From contig NC_081818.1 in NCBI RefSeq assembly GCF_030704535.1, positions 4,042,501-4,106,500 on the forward strand: a stretch of 64,000 bases of DNA. Reading direction: 5' to 3'. Positions 11,374-22,959 of the stretch are shown here, one piece after another. Each line of letters begins with the position of its first letter. The first letter of the stretch is position 1. The translations under genes and the position numbers were made by a program. This DNA comes from Vitis vinifera. Lineage: Eukaryota; Streptophyta; Magnoliopsida; Vitales; Vitaceae. The notes under the pieces were generated by a model. It was not told the origin of the DNA. It did no database searches and saw nothing but the letters and a program-made list of their open reading frames with translations.

Positions 11374-13342
11374 TGATTCGTGTCCAGCTGGTGTCCCTTG
11401 ATTTTGGTCCTCAGGGAGTAATCAACAAAATTTATAACCTATTACACCATGAACTAGGGTAGCAAAGACAAAGTTACTATAGCATAGTGGCTCTAGGATC
11501 GTTCACTAGGATGGGTTTTCACTTCACAATTGATATTAATTCAAAGCTGAATTGGTGCCTTTTCATTTCAAGGTTAGCTTTAAAAGAAAACATAATCTTT
11601 GGTGGAAAAGGTTGGTTTTAAGCTAACCAAAATAGTAACTGATTTTAATTACAAAGAAAAGTGTTTCTTGGAGTTTAGATCACTAGGCTCAAGTTCCTCA
11701 TACAAAAAGGAAGTTCCGGTCACTTGTTTCTTTTCCTCGCATTGGGGATTGAACATATAGTTATTTCCCGAACCAGTGTGGTACAGATGCTTCCCTTTAA
11801 TGGGTTCAAACACTAAATCTCTCTCACTGATGCATCTTGCAATGGCTCATACCTCTCACCTAGCACTTGCCATTCAAGATGATCTTTAACCTTGGATTAC
11901 CCGTCAACAGCTCGCAAGAGATAACTAATGGATGTCTCCTTGGAGTTCAAAAGCTTACCAAGTGTTGGCTATTCTAGAAAATCCTACCTTCAAACCACCT
12001 TCCAAAGGCTCGCAAGAGATAAACTAGTGTATCTCAATGGATGGAGATCACTTGCCTTACCAAGTGTTGGCCCAGGTGATTTAAAGGCGTTTAAGTTAAC
12101 TAAAAAGATAAAAACCATTAACGGGTCACACTTTTTCTTCATTAAAAACTAAAACAACAAAACTTCCAATTTATGCATTTGGAAACTTACCCGGCTTTCT
12201 TCACTCCAAGAGACGAAAAGCCTAGCCTCTCATCCTCTGAGGAAAAATCCTCAGAGTTTGATTGGTTAGAAAGAAAAATAACAAGAAAACAAAAATATAT
12301 ATGAAAAGCAGAGCAAGTGCTCTGTATTTTACTTCCTTGCAAAACGGTACAAAGGATGCGTCTTTGAGAACAAGTTCCCGAGATTCTCTATTATTATCAT
12401 ATATGATGCTAATTACAAAACTATATATAAGGGGTTATTCACCCTTTGTTCTTACTTAAAGATTAAGGAATCCTATGATAGGTGGGTTACAAGGAGAGTT
12501 TAAGGATTTAGACATCAAATATCTAAAGCAAAATATCTCAAAATGTCGGTCGCACATATCGGGAAGCTTCAGGAGAACACCGCGGCACTGTGCAAAATGG
12601 CTGCGAAACTCTCCGTGTAAGCGCTATCAGGGGATTCGGATATGTCTGATCAGAGAAGTTGAAACGCCCTCCTCTCCCATCCGGTGTCAGGTGCCGGATG
12701 TAAAATATCCGGATGGAATGTCGGCGGAGAAGAATTCCGGATGTGAGACATCAGGGTGGAATGTCGACGGAGCAGAATTCCGGATGTGAGACATCCGGAG
12801 AAGGTGGAACGTCGCAAGGGATACCGTCTGCATGTGCAAGGTGTAGGGACCCCTCCCCCTGATGACACGGAGCGCGCATCGCTATCCGGAGCAACTCCAT
12901 CCGGATTCCCTAAGAGGACACATGGCGCGCTCCCCTATCCAAACTCCTTCAGGGAGAAGCACACGGCACTCGCGATCATCACACCCCGGACGATAGCATA
13001 TCCTATCCGGATATGTTGTCCGGATCATTGACTAAAGTGCACAAGCCTTGCTACATCATTCCGACAGTGTGCCACAGCCCACATTTCCGCCGCCTTCTGA
13101 TGGTGTGTCCGGACGCCCTGTCCGGACATCTTTTGTCATGAATTCCAAAGAACTCTCCTCAATCTCGGATTGCTTTGGTGATCAAAAAGCTATCAAAATA
13201 CCAAAACTTAACACAATTTGATTAGAATTGATTGCAAGGGTCCTTAATATGTTAATTGGGTTAAAAGGTGATAACTACTACTCAAAAGTGTTTAAAAGAG
13301 TTAATTACAAGCTATGAAATAGCACTTTTTGAGTAGTAATCA
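11374..13342 (-). mobile_element. Long Athila-like Ty3/gypsy 5' LTR, rest of element lost
   Basis: On the minus strand the unit starts TGATTACTACTC and ends GGACACGAATCA, giving TG...CA termini, about 1.97 kb, followed by a tRNA-Asp-type primer-binding site. A TATA-like CCCCTTATATATAG (12421-12434) lies well inside it, as expected for an LTR promoter. The 3' half is rich in TCCGGA words. Only about 60 bases of leader follow (to about 11310). The coding part and second LTR are absent, so this is a truncated relic. Confidence 0.62.
12670..13130. repeat. Cluster of palindromic TCCGGA words within the LTR
   Basis: About ten TCCGGA or TCCGGAT words occur in 460 bases, some as near-copies of ATGTGAGACATCCGG. 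They are in a GC-rich block of the LTR and could be protein-binding or methylation-sensitive sites of the element. Confidence 0.55.
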
Positions 13343-14394
13343 GATAATATACATTATAAGTGTTATAAAAACATTAATTCAGGTTGAGGTTAGACTTAAA
13401 TTGTCCAAACCTTGACTTGACTTCAACCCAAATTGAGTTTGAGTTAAATAAACCTAAGTCAAGGCTAATCTGTGTATTAAACATTATTGCTAAAATTTGT
13501 CCAAACATCGAGTCGAGTTCGGGTTGGGTTAACCCACTCAAGTTGCACCTCAGTGTCTGAGATTGTGTTTTGGTTGTTTCAATTACAACATTTAGCAAAC
13601 ATACAAATATTTTGACTTTTTATATTTTATCAAAAAATTTAAAAAATAATTAATAAGTAGAAAAAAAGTTAAAAGCAAACCATCTAAAATCTAAAAGCAA
13701 ATCAGATTCAACATTAAATTGAAAAAATAAACATCAACTAAGATTTTAAAAGAAAATGAATTTGAATCATCTTTGATGAAAAACCAAATTGAAATCATTT
13801 ATTTCAATTACTTCCTTTTTTTAAAAAAAAAAGTAATAGAATTTATCCATTAAAGTTTCTATTTACTTGTGAAAATTGAATCTACAACTTTTACATCATT
13901 GCAACAAAACAAGAAAATTAATATAAAAATTATTGAAAATAAAAATAAATAAAAAAAGTGGACAATAACTATAAGTGAAATATAATTTGATTTTTATAAT
14001 AGTAGGACTCGTTTGTGAATATTGTAAGTTTACTTTTACAATTCATTCTATTAACATTGTCATAGTTTCAAAATTTACTTACACATATATGCATATAAAA
14101 AATTTATTTTTATTTTAAATTTTTATTAAGAAAAAATATATTTATTTTAAAATTTCCCAGTTTATTAATATTGTTACAATTTCAAAATACAAAATTAAAG
14201 TGTTTATGCCTACACGCATGTTATTTTTGTACAAAATGAAAATATATATACTATGCATTAATATTTATCATATTTTTCAATTATGAGTATCACACATGCT
14301 ATTTTACTGGTAAAAATAAATATTAGAAATATAATTGCAAAATTAAAATTAAGTAATATCTATTTAAATTTCATATCAACATAAGCCTTGCAAC
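13343..14394. other. AT-rich intergenic DNA
   Basis: No gene is seen. 13374-13560 is a diverged relative of the foldback words at 10.1-11.1 kb, and 13745-13920 resembles both flanks of the outer element at 578-9098. Confidence 0.5.
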
Positions 14395-14476
14395 GTCGAT
14401 ATGTCCGAGTGGTTAAGGAGACAGACTTGAAATCTGTTGGGCTTCGCCCGCGCAGGTTCGAACCCTGCTGTCGACG
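14395..14476 (+). tRNA. tRNA-Ser (anticodon UGA)
   Basis: An 82-base class II tRNA with a seven-pair acceptor stem (GTCGATA with TGTCGAC, one G-T pair) and discriminator G. The anticodon stem ACAGA/TCTGT encloses loop CTTGAAA, anticodon TGA. A long variable arm (GGGCTTCGCCC) and a GGTTCGAAC T-loop follow, all features of tRNA-Ser. There is no intron and no encoded CCA. Six T residues from 14480 form a Pol III terminator. The A box (TGTCCGAGTGG) and B box (GGTTCGAACCC) are intact, so it should be active. It decodes UCA codons (and other UCN by wobble). Confidence 0.96.
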
Positions 14477-14479
14477 TTA

Positions 14480-14485
14480 TTTTTT
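14480..14485 (+). terminator. Pol III terminator of tRNA-Ser
   Basis: A run of six T residues starts four bases after the tRNA 3' end. Confidence 0.85.
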
Positions 14486-14795
14486 ATTTATTAAATTTTT
14501 AGGCTCAAGGTATGTTGAATAAAAATAAAAATTTCCATTGATTTCTCATTTATAAATATATGTTTGCATTTTTTTTAAGTAATATTAAAAGTCAGAGTTG
14601 GTTCTTATGAAATAAAATCTTAGATGGTGTTTGGTTTTTTTTTTTTTTTGTTTTAAATAGAACTTAAAACTAAATAATAATTAATAGTATTAAATCTTAA
14701 ATTAGTTTGTTTTTTTATATTTTATTTATATTAAGTATGCTTATTAAATCTTAAATTAGTTTGTTTTTTAATATTTTATTTATATTAAGTATTAA

Positions 14796-15139
14796 GCATT
14801 AAAAAATAAATAAAAATCAATACGTTATTTTTAACATTAGAAAAAATCAAATATTTTAATTTTTTTATTTAATAAAAAGCTTATATAGATGATAATCCCA
14901 TAATGGGATTTCTTTCCAAATTCAAAGTATTATACTAAATATGGGAATTATTGAATGAGAATACAAAGCATTAAAAAAATAAAGAAAAATCAATACTTCA
15001 TTTTTAATATTAGAAAAAAATCAATTATTTTAATTTTTTTCTATTTAGCAAAAGATTTATATAGATGATAATCCCATAAGGGGATTTGTTTCCAAATTCA
15101 GAATATTATACCAAAATGGGAATTATTGAATGAGAATAC
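14796..15139. repeat. Tandem duplication, unit about 172 bp
   Basis: Unit one (14796-14967) and unit two (14968-15139) both contain TATAGATGATAATCCCATAA and GGGAATTATTGAATGAGAA. A shorter 54-base tandem duplication lies just upstream at about 14690-14797. No coding capacity. Confidence 0.8.
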
Positions 15140-15355
15140 GAGTAACCAAACATGTTGTTAGTTTTCCGAATATTAAGAAATAGTATTTCTATAATCACTT
15201 CAAGTATACTCATAATTAGAAGATTTGTTTGTTTGTTGGTTCACTTATCATATCATCTTATTCTCTAAATTCTTAAATTATTATATCTTTTAATTTTCTT
15301 TTAAAATATTTAGACCATATTTGATAAATGCTTTTAAAAATAATCTTTAAAAATG

Positions 15356-15660
15356 GTTAATATTTCATAGAATAAATATCTGTTTGAGAATTTGAAATAT
15401 TTTTAACTTATATTTTTATGTTTTTAAATGTGTTTAAAAGTAATTTTTGTATGCAATATTTTATTTTTAATTATTTTTTAAAATAATGGTAAAAAAGTAA
15501 AAATAATAAATTGTTAATATTTTATAGAGTAAATGTTTGTTTGAAAATTTGAAATATTTTTAACCCATTTTTTTATGTTTTTAAAAATAATTTTTATCCA
15601 TAATGTTTTATTTTTAATTATTTTCATGTTTAAATTATTATAAAAAAAGTAAAAATAACA
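15356..15660. repeat. AT-rich tandem duplication, unit about 167 bp
   Basis: GTTAATATTTCATAGAATAA at 15356 recurs as GTTAATATTTTATAGAGTAA at 15523, and similarity continues through GAAATATTTTTAAC and TTTTATTTTTAATTATTTT. The copies are more diverged than the neighbouring duplication. Confidence 0.65.
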
Positions 15661-15944
15661 TTAAAATATTTTTTAAAACACTATATTTTCTATATTTAAG
15701 AATAAAAAATCATTTTTTTTTGTTTTAAGAATAGAAAATTATTTTTGGTTTACTAATTGTCAAAGTATTTTATGTTCTTTTGTTATGAAGAACATCAACC
15801 AAACACACCCTTAATTATGGTAAAAAAAAAATGTTTTTGTTAATAAACACTTTTAATCTACGCAGAAACACTCATCATTTCAGTCTCATTTTGAACATTG
15901 GCATGTGATCCGGTTTTAACCCAAGCCAGCAGCACCCACCAAAG

Positions 15945-16080
15945 CTTCAAATTTTCATCAACTCCTGTTTCCACCACTTCTTCACTGCTAGTCTACCCTG
16001 CTCTGAGTTGACCAGTCATAGTTTTTAGCTCAACCTCTCCTACGTAATCTTGAGGACTGGGCAACTCATGTGATCTTAGG

Positions 16081-16137
<57 letters not shown>

Positions 16138-16344
16138 GGACCTGCCAACCAAAGTCCCAACACGCATAACAAACCACTTTTTCAAATCAATGACTCTCTT
16201 CAAATTTTCATCAACTCCTGTTTCCACCACTTCTTCACTGCTAGTCTACACTGCTCTGAGTTGACCAGTCATAGTTTTTAGCTCAGCCTCTCCTACGTAA
16301 TCTTGAGGACTGGGCAAATCATGTGATCTTAGGGTCCTTTCTCT

Positions 16345-16384
<40 letters not shown>

Positions 16385-16447
16385 GGACCTGCCAACCAAA
16401 GGCCCAACACGCATAACAAACCACTTTTTCAAATCGATGACTCTCTT
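15945..16447. repeat. Recent tandem duplication (about 253 bp) with a CT microsatellite in each copy
   Basis: 15945-16197 and 16198-16447 are nearly identical; I see about five substitutions outside the CT tracts. Each copy contains a CT run (about 16083-16134 and 16344-16381) of different length, flanked by CTTAGGGTCC and TGGGGACCTGCC. Open frames through the CT runs encode only Ser-Leu repeats and are not genes. Confidence 0.9.
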
Positions 16448-17226
16448 CCATTGAATAATATCCTTGGGACAGGGTTCTTCTTAGACTTGATTTGATTGGT
16501 GTCTTCAGAGTTGAAAAGAAGGGACAAAATCAGCTTTAGTAATTAATTTCGTGACCATATTTATGGTTGTATGTTAACAAAGTCCAACCCTTCTCCCTAT
16601 GGTCTCTCTATTTTGTTTGGAAATCTCTCAAAAACTCTCTCCCCCCTTCCCTAGTACCCCTAATGTTATTACATAATATAAATATTCTAAAAATAAATTT
16701 TGTGAACAATCAATGAGTTTTTAAAAAATATTATTCCAAAAAAAGATTACTGTGTGATTTTCTGGGCACACCCAATGACTAGGGAGAAAAAAAAAAATCA
16801 TAGATGGAGAGATGAGAGATGGTTGTGGCAACATTGCTTTTGGGTTTTTTTTTTTTTTTTTTTGGAAAGAAAATAAAAAAAAAAGGGAAAAGAAAAGATT
16901 TAAAAAAGAAAATTGCTTGGACTGTGTTTAAGTTTGTAACTGAAATTGGCAATTTCTAAAATTGGCAGAGTAGAATAGAAGATAATTCTTTCTCTTTCTA
17001 TCTCTTTTAGACTTTCAGACTTTCAGACTGTCTGCTGTGTACCACAGAGCCCCTCTCTGAGAGCTGTCAATCCAACTTCACAGCTGCCTCCAAGTTTGGC
17101 CGAGACAAATTCTTCACTGCTAAATTTAGCAGATTCAATGCAGGGTAAGAATAAAATATATATTAATGTGAACAGCTCTATGTCTCTCTTGTCTCTTTCA
17201 CTCCGTGACCATGTTGCTTGCTAACC
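16448..17226. other. Intergenic DNA downstream of the FAF-like gene
   Basis: Probably includes the 3' UTR of the minus-strand gene ending at 17227. No separate gene is seen. Confidence 0.5.
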
Positions 17227-18117
17227 TCACCTGCTCGTCACACAAGGTTGGCTCCACCCATGCAAGTGGTGATGATGGTGTTGCTGCACCAGCTCATGAC
17301 ACCTCCTCAACCCTTCTCCTCCATTACTACTCGCAGCCGCCGCCGCCGCCGTGAACCGCCACTCCTCCACCACCTCTTCTTCAAAATCATCATCTTCTTC
17401 GTGTTCTTTTTCTTTTTCTTTTTCTTCTTCTTCTTCTTCTTCAAATTCTTCTTCTTGATGTTGTTGCACCTCTTCTTGTGGTGGTTCTTCCTCAACGCCG
17501 TTGTCTTCTTCTTTAATGAGGTGCAGTGTTAACCGACCATCTTGGCGCGAAGCACGGAGAATCTCCGGCCTGTCTATTCTCACTTCAGTAAGCTCAAGCC
17601 TGCCGTCCTTCCTCACCGACCGGAGAAAGAAGCTGGGCTGGCCGTTGTGGTTCAACGACGGCAACGGTGGTGGAAACTTCCTGGCCTCCCTCCTCTCACG
17701 GGAGTTCCTCCACTTAGACTTGACTCTCAAGGGCTTCGACCTCCAACACTCCTCGTAACAAGTCTTCATTTCATCATCCACCCTCCTCTCATCGGAGCTC
17801 TCAAACCCTAAACTCTCAGTGCAGGACATAAGTCCATCAACCCAACCTCCAACATCGCCAATAAACCCTATCCCACCTGGGTCTCTCTTCGGAGGGCTGG
17901 TCTTAACGGCCGCAGATTCTACAACGTTGGCAGGGCGGTGAATTTCCACGGACGCGGCAATAAAACCCAACCCACCGACCGTGGAGACAGCATCATGACA
18001 CCTATAGTAGGACTCAGGAGGAGAAGCAGCAGTGGAGGTGGTTGTAATAAAAACATTTTCCATGGAGTTAGCAAGGCCTAAAAAAGAGTGGACACTCTTT
18101 TTACAGAAACTCATCAT
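17227..18117 (-). CDS. FANTASTIC FOUR-like (FAF-domain) protein, single exon
   Basis: The 296-residue protein contains a FAF domain at about residues 146-201, with the core KFPPPLPSL, the FLRSVRKDGRLELTEVRI block and the DGRLTLHLI end. In Arabidopsis, FAF proteins repress WUSCHEL and modulate shoot meristem size. Beyond the domain come a strongly acidic Glu/Asp stretch (about 222-252), an Ala run (257-262) and a His run (280-284), then a conserved-looking end with RRCHELVQQ and WSQPCVTSR. Such an acidic tail and a terminal RRC motif are usual in FAF1-4 proteins. The first of two adjacent Met codons is used as the start; the second is equally possible. The acidic, Ala and His runs are encoded by triplet repeats (TTC, GCC, GTG on the plus strand), so their lengths may vary between alleles. 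Placement among FAF1-4 versus other FAF-like proteins is not settled. Confidence 0.9.
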   Translation of the reverse strand: MMSFCKKSVHSFLGLANSMENVFITTTSTAASPPESYYRCHDAVSTVGGLGFIAASVEIHRPANVVESAAVKTSPPKRDPGGIGFIGDVGGWVDGLMSCTESLGFESSDERRVDDEMKTCYEECWRSKPLRVKSKWRNSRERREARKFPPPLPSLNHNGQPSFFLRSVRKDGRLELTEVRIDRPEILRASRQDGRLTLHLIKEEDNGVEEEPPQEEVQQHQEEEFEEEEEEEKEKEKEHEEDDDFEEEVVEEWRFTAAAAAASSNGGEGLRRCHELVQQHHHHHLHGWSQPCVTSR

Positions 18118-18159
18118 AATGGAAAGGGGTAATGTAGAAGGGGAAGAGGGGGAGGAGGG

Positions 18160-18166
18160 TTAAATA
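18160..18166 (-). promoter_or_regulatory. Probable TATA box of the FAF-like gene
   Basis: TATTTAA on the minus strand, in CCCTATTTAACCC, lies 43 bases before the start codon and is followed by pyrimidine-rich CCCTCCTCCCCCTC, a plant Y-patch. A (GA)10 microsatellite sits further upstream at 18219-18240. Confidence 0.5.
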
Positions 18167-18240
18167 GGGAGGAGAGGAGGGGATGAGGGTATTAATAATA
18201 TCCTCAGGCTATAGATAGGAGAGAGAGAGAGAGAGAGAGA

Positions 18241-20999
18241 TGGGGCTGGGTGGAATGGTGAAGAGCGTGCCAACGTGACACAAGCAAAAGCGAGGAATGA
18301 GCTGGAGGGATAGAGGAATCGGTGCCGGGTCCCATGTAAGATGGCCTAGGATTTCGCCAGATCTACCTTCTTCTTCCGCTCTTTTTTTTTCCTCTCTTTA
18401 TTTATTTATTTATTTATTTTTATCTTTATTTTTTCTTGTTTTTGTTCATCGCTGAGTGAGAGAGAAGAGGGAGGGTTGGACCTTGAAGGAGTGAGGGGTT
18501 GTCTGAGCCTTATCCAGGCAGTTATGTCAATTTCACCTTTCATTTTGCCATGTGTTATGCTACCGACTTGGGGTTTTTGATATACTATAGATTAAAAATA
18601 TAATTTGTAGAATATGATAAAAGAAAAAATATTTTTAAAATTATTGTAGTTTTAGTCACGTAATCAAGGACACAGTAAGAGTTGTCATGTAATTTATCAA
18701 TTAATAAAATGATTAGACAATTTCTAAAAATTCTTCAAAAAAATTCTTAAAAAAAAGAAGATAAAAATGGTTAAAAAGCAAAATTTAGAAAAAAAATTAT
18801 TTTCTAAAATAAATATAATGCTAAATTTGTCTCTTACATATTTTTTTAACAATATTTTTAATTAATTATATTATATTTAACTTGTTAAAGAAAATGTTTA
18901 AAAACTTGAAAAAATAAAAAAAATTATTTGAGTTTTAAAAAAATATATTAACAATTTCATTTGGTTTTATTTTAAAAAATAAATTTATCATCGATTTCTT
19001 TTTTTGGGTGTTAGATTATTTTGGAAAAATTGAATAATTTTGTTTTGTTTGAAACTTTCAATTAATTTTATTAGATAAAATTTAAATTTAAAATTTATTT
19101 ATTCTTTAATTTAAAATTTAATTGTAAAATAAATAAAGATATAGGAATATAAATTTATTTCTTAAGTATTATTCAATTTAAAATAAAATTATAATCATAA
19201 ATGATAAAGAAATAATGTAATTTGAATTAAAAAAAATCAAGGTAATCATTCAAATAAAAAAAAAATCAGGGTACTCGCTTTTTAAAGAAACTTATCTTTT
19301 AAGTGTAGTATATTGTTTTTAAATAAATATTAAAAATGGAAAAAGAATAAATAGCATTTTCAATGTTTTATTTTTATTTATTTTGAGAAATGGTTTCTTT
19401 TAAGAAACAATGTTCCTTTTCTTAAAAACTTTGTTTAAAAAATCATTTGTTCAAGTAGCAATTTTTGTTTGATAAGGAAAAAAATTTAATTTTGAAGAAT
19501 TTATTTTATTTTTTGAGAAATGGCTTTTCAAGAGAAAATTTTAGGAAATGATATAGAGTTTGCATGCATGCATGATAAAATTTTTGGTTATCTTACCGTA
19601 ATTAATAATTAATTTGTTTTTCTTAATTTTATTTTTAAAATATATTTTTATTATTAGTTTATTTGGAAGTAATATTAAAAACGTTAAAGAAATTTTACGA
19701 TCTTAGAAACGTTTTCTAAATAATCACTTAAAGTGATTTCTCGAGAATTATGGGATAAGAGATTCCTTCAAAAATTAATTTTTTATTATATAACTCATCA
19801 TCAGTATTATTGAAGCTTCATATCCAAACACCTTAGTGATTATCTTTAAAAACATTTTTAATAGGGATAGAAACTATACTTTGACCAAAATTACTATAAA
19901 ACAAGATCTAAATTATTTTTAAAAAATATATTAGAGAAATTAAGTTTTCTTTTAATTATGATGATTTATTTGAATGCTTGATTATGAATTCAAAATTTGA
20001 AAACCTAGAGTATGTTTGGTTGTATGATTTAAAACTAATTTTTTATTTTCAAAAATAAAAAGTTGTTTTTTTAAAAGATTTAACACTACTTGATTAATCT
20101 TTTCTAAACATATTTTTTTTTAACAAAAAAAAGTAAAATAGATAATCGCTTTTAGAAAACATGTAAAAGTCATTTTTATTGATTTTTAAAAATAAAGAAA
20201 AACAAAAAAAAATATCATAAAAAACAAATAAAATCAAACATGGATGGGATTAGGGTTAGTAAAGAAGAAAAAGTAGGACTAGGGTGAGTAAAGAAAAGGA
20301 AGTATACAAATTTATTTTTTATTTTATTTTTATTTAAGAAATAGGTTAAAAAGTGAGAAGTCGGGTCTATCAAAGATTCTTCCATCCGAATTAGTGAGCG
20401 AATTACAAAATTACCCTTAGGATTCCAGAAGAAAGAAACGTGGGCTATAAGTTGAAAGTTCATTGGTCAACCAAGATGACTTTCAGTTGAAATTATGAGG
20501 GGGAGAGAGAGAGAGGATATTCAGCGCGGCTAACGGAATCTTGATCATCCGTTACAACTCGTGCCTCATCTCAAACCCCATCCTCATAATATTACACCTA
20601 TATCATAAATGACCTATCTTGTTTACAACTTGGCTATATTCATTTATAAATTTCATTTCAAATAATAAAAATATGATTTTTAAAAATAAAAATTAGTATT
20701 AAACATAAAAAAAAAATGGTTTTTATTTTAGATTTTTTTAAAAGCTTATTTTATACTGGTGAAAAAGAAAGAAAATCACAAATGATAAATGATATCCTAA
20801 ATCCTAAATGCTTATACACACGAGATAAAACGACATAAAAAAAATAATTTTAGAAAAATGATATCCACAAGATCAAAATATGATATTCACTTATTATTTA
20901 TATGTATGTTTTAAACGTGGATCGTCACTTTCATCTTGGCCACATCAATACAAAGGGTGTGGGCTCTTATTGTCGCACCATTTTCCTATGTGAACTAAG
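18241..20999. other. AT-rich intergenic DNA
   Basis: Upstream region of the FAF-like gene, then long A/T runs. No gene or repeat boundary could be supported. Confidence 0.55.
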
Positions 21000-21139
21000 G
21001 ACATTTTTTTATGTTTTAAAAAGTTAATTTAATAGCAAATATCATCGAAAATAAAAGTGCTTTTAAATGGGTTTTTAGAGACTTTAATGAAATTATAAAA
21101 ATGATTGTAATTATTATAAAATATATAAGTTCAAGGGAT

Positions 21140-21462
21140 GATATATTTACTGTTAATAATAATGAGTTCTTACAAGTAGAGATTGAAGGTGACTCGAAAA
21201 TAGTTATAGATTCTTATAATAAAAAGAATAATATTTTTAGTTCTATTATGTTATTAATAAAGAATATTTAGAAGTTATCTTACGATCGTCATATTTATAG
21301 GGAAATAAATAGAACAATATATTATTTAGTTAATAAAAGTATTTGTAATTTAAAATCAATTATTTGATGGTCAAATTTTCCTAAAAATACTATGAATTTT
21401 AATTTTAAAAATTACTATGACTCATCTTTCAATCAAATTTATAGGTATTTTGCTTCGTAATC
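21140..21462 (+). pseudogene. RNase H-like relic, probably LINE-derived
   Basis: Plus-strand reading gives QVEIEGDSKIVIDSYNKKN, then SIMLLIKNI, YREINRTIYYLVNKSICNL and a tail ending at TAA near 21461. The order GDSK-V-ID, then N-R-A-L-K spacing, is that of the RNase H domain at the end of plant LINE pol genes and related single-domain host genes. In-frame stops (after LIKNI and after LKSII) and the lack of a reverse transcriptase upstream show that it is dead. Confidence 0.5.
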
Positions 21463-22950
21463 TTTTTTTATTAAAAAGAAAAAGAAAAAAAGAAAGCAAA
21501 TATCACATTTGTGTTTTATTTATAAGGCAAACAACAAAATTAAAACCCTAAATAATAATAAATTAGTTCTCATATTTTAAATAATAATTTCTTTTTAAAA
21601 AGTCATAAAATGATTTAGGTGTAATGTTAAAATGCTTGTATTTAATATACATGATTTTAGGTACCCTTTTATAGATAAAAAAAAAAAAAGTTTGGAAATT
21701 GATATTCCTAATAGGGAATGAGTATGACAACATGATAGAGGCGTAGTGTTCTTGGGGAATGAGAAGGTGACATAAGTAGAGTATTTATTTTGTGCTCTAC
21801 AATTTAAGTGTTGCAAGTTTTCTCACGTGGCAAATTAAGGGCATGAACACGTAGTGAATACCAAGGGAGATAAGGTGTGTGTGGCCCTCTATTCGAGTAC
21901 CAAATGTGTTCCAACCTCATCTTGGACGTCGACCCTTCAACCTACATAATAATATACGTATCCTTTTCATTGAAAATTCACGTGGCTATAATTTGTGACA
22001 TTTTAATTTCTAACTTTTTCGAAATAAGTTATTTGGACTGTAAGACAAAAGAACGATTGCTACATTTATAAGAGTCTATCATCTGTCTACTTGATATGTC
22101 CCACAAGTTTTAGCTACCATTCATTGCATGCTCTGAATTTGGGCCCGTAGTATTGAAGTGTGCTTTTTCAAAAAAGGCACATCAACTAGTTGATGCTTGG
22201 TATGTACCTCACAGTGGTATTTATCGCATTATAAACTTTGCATTATTTATTTGTTCCTTAATCTTATTTCTTTATATTTTAGTTACGTTTATTTTTAACT
22301 TGATTTTATGTATTTGTATCTAAATTTCATTATATTCTTTTAATGACTTAAATTCAAAATTTAGTAGATATTGATTCGATAATTTAATATTTTTGTATGA
22401 ATTTTCTAACATCAACTAAAGATGAAAGGGATTATATTGGGAGTTAAGTCATATAAAATTCAATTCTTTTCCTAATGAAATTTTGTGAGTAAGAATGAAT
22501 TTAGAGATAATTGTGTTTTGGACCTAATTGGACTCAAAAATTAAGTTTTAATTCATATAAGTTCATCATTTAAGTCCAAGATCTAGAGGAAGTGTGAAAA
22601 TTGAGAAGGAAAAAACATTAATTTAAATTTTATTCCTTTTGTAAACTTCAATAAAATTTAATTTAATTTAGTGATTTGGAAAAAAAATACACCATTTCCA
22701 AAAAAAAAATTATTATTATTATTATTTAAAAATCAAACATCTTGGAAAATATATATTTTTAAAATTGTGTATGTAGAAAATAACTAAAAATATGTCAAAA
22801 TTATTTTTTTTAAATGACATTTTTAGAATATATTTTTTTTAAAAAAAATTAGTTTTCTAAAAATAATAAATTTTCAGAATAATTATTAAAAAAATTAAGA
22901 TAAAAAAGTTTGTCAAATATTGTGATAGAAAATATTCAAAATAGTTTTGA
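21463..22950. other. AT-rich intergenic DNA
   Basis: No supported gene or repeat boundary. Confidence 0.5.
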
Positions 22951-22959
22951 AGGGCATAT

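Noticed and set aside
12262-13031. Open frames in the TCCGGA-rich block
   Set aside because: They lie inside a long LTR with repeated words, and no domain is visible.
16070-16264. Open frame over the CT microsatellite
   Set aside because: It encodes a Ser-Leu run from (CT)n and breaks when the repeat length changes; no homology is apparent.
16083-16381. CRISPR-like or array-like repeat
   Set aside because: It is a simple duplicated microsatellite in a plant nuclear genome; there are no spacers and no cas genes.
17218-17811. Plus-strand and alternative minus-strand frames overlapping the FAF-like gene
   Set aside because: They are mirror readings of triplet repeats; only the 296-residue frame has a recognisable domain.
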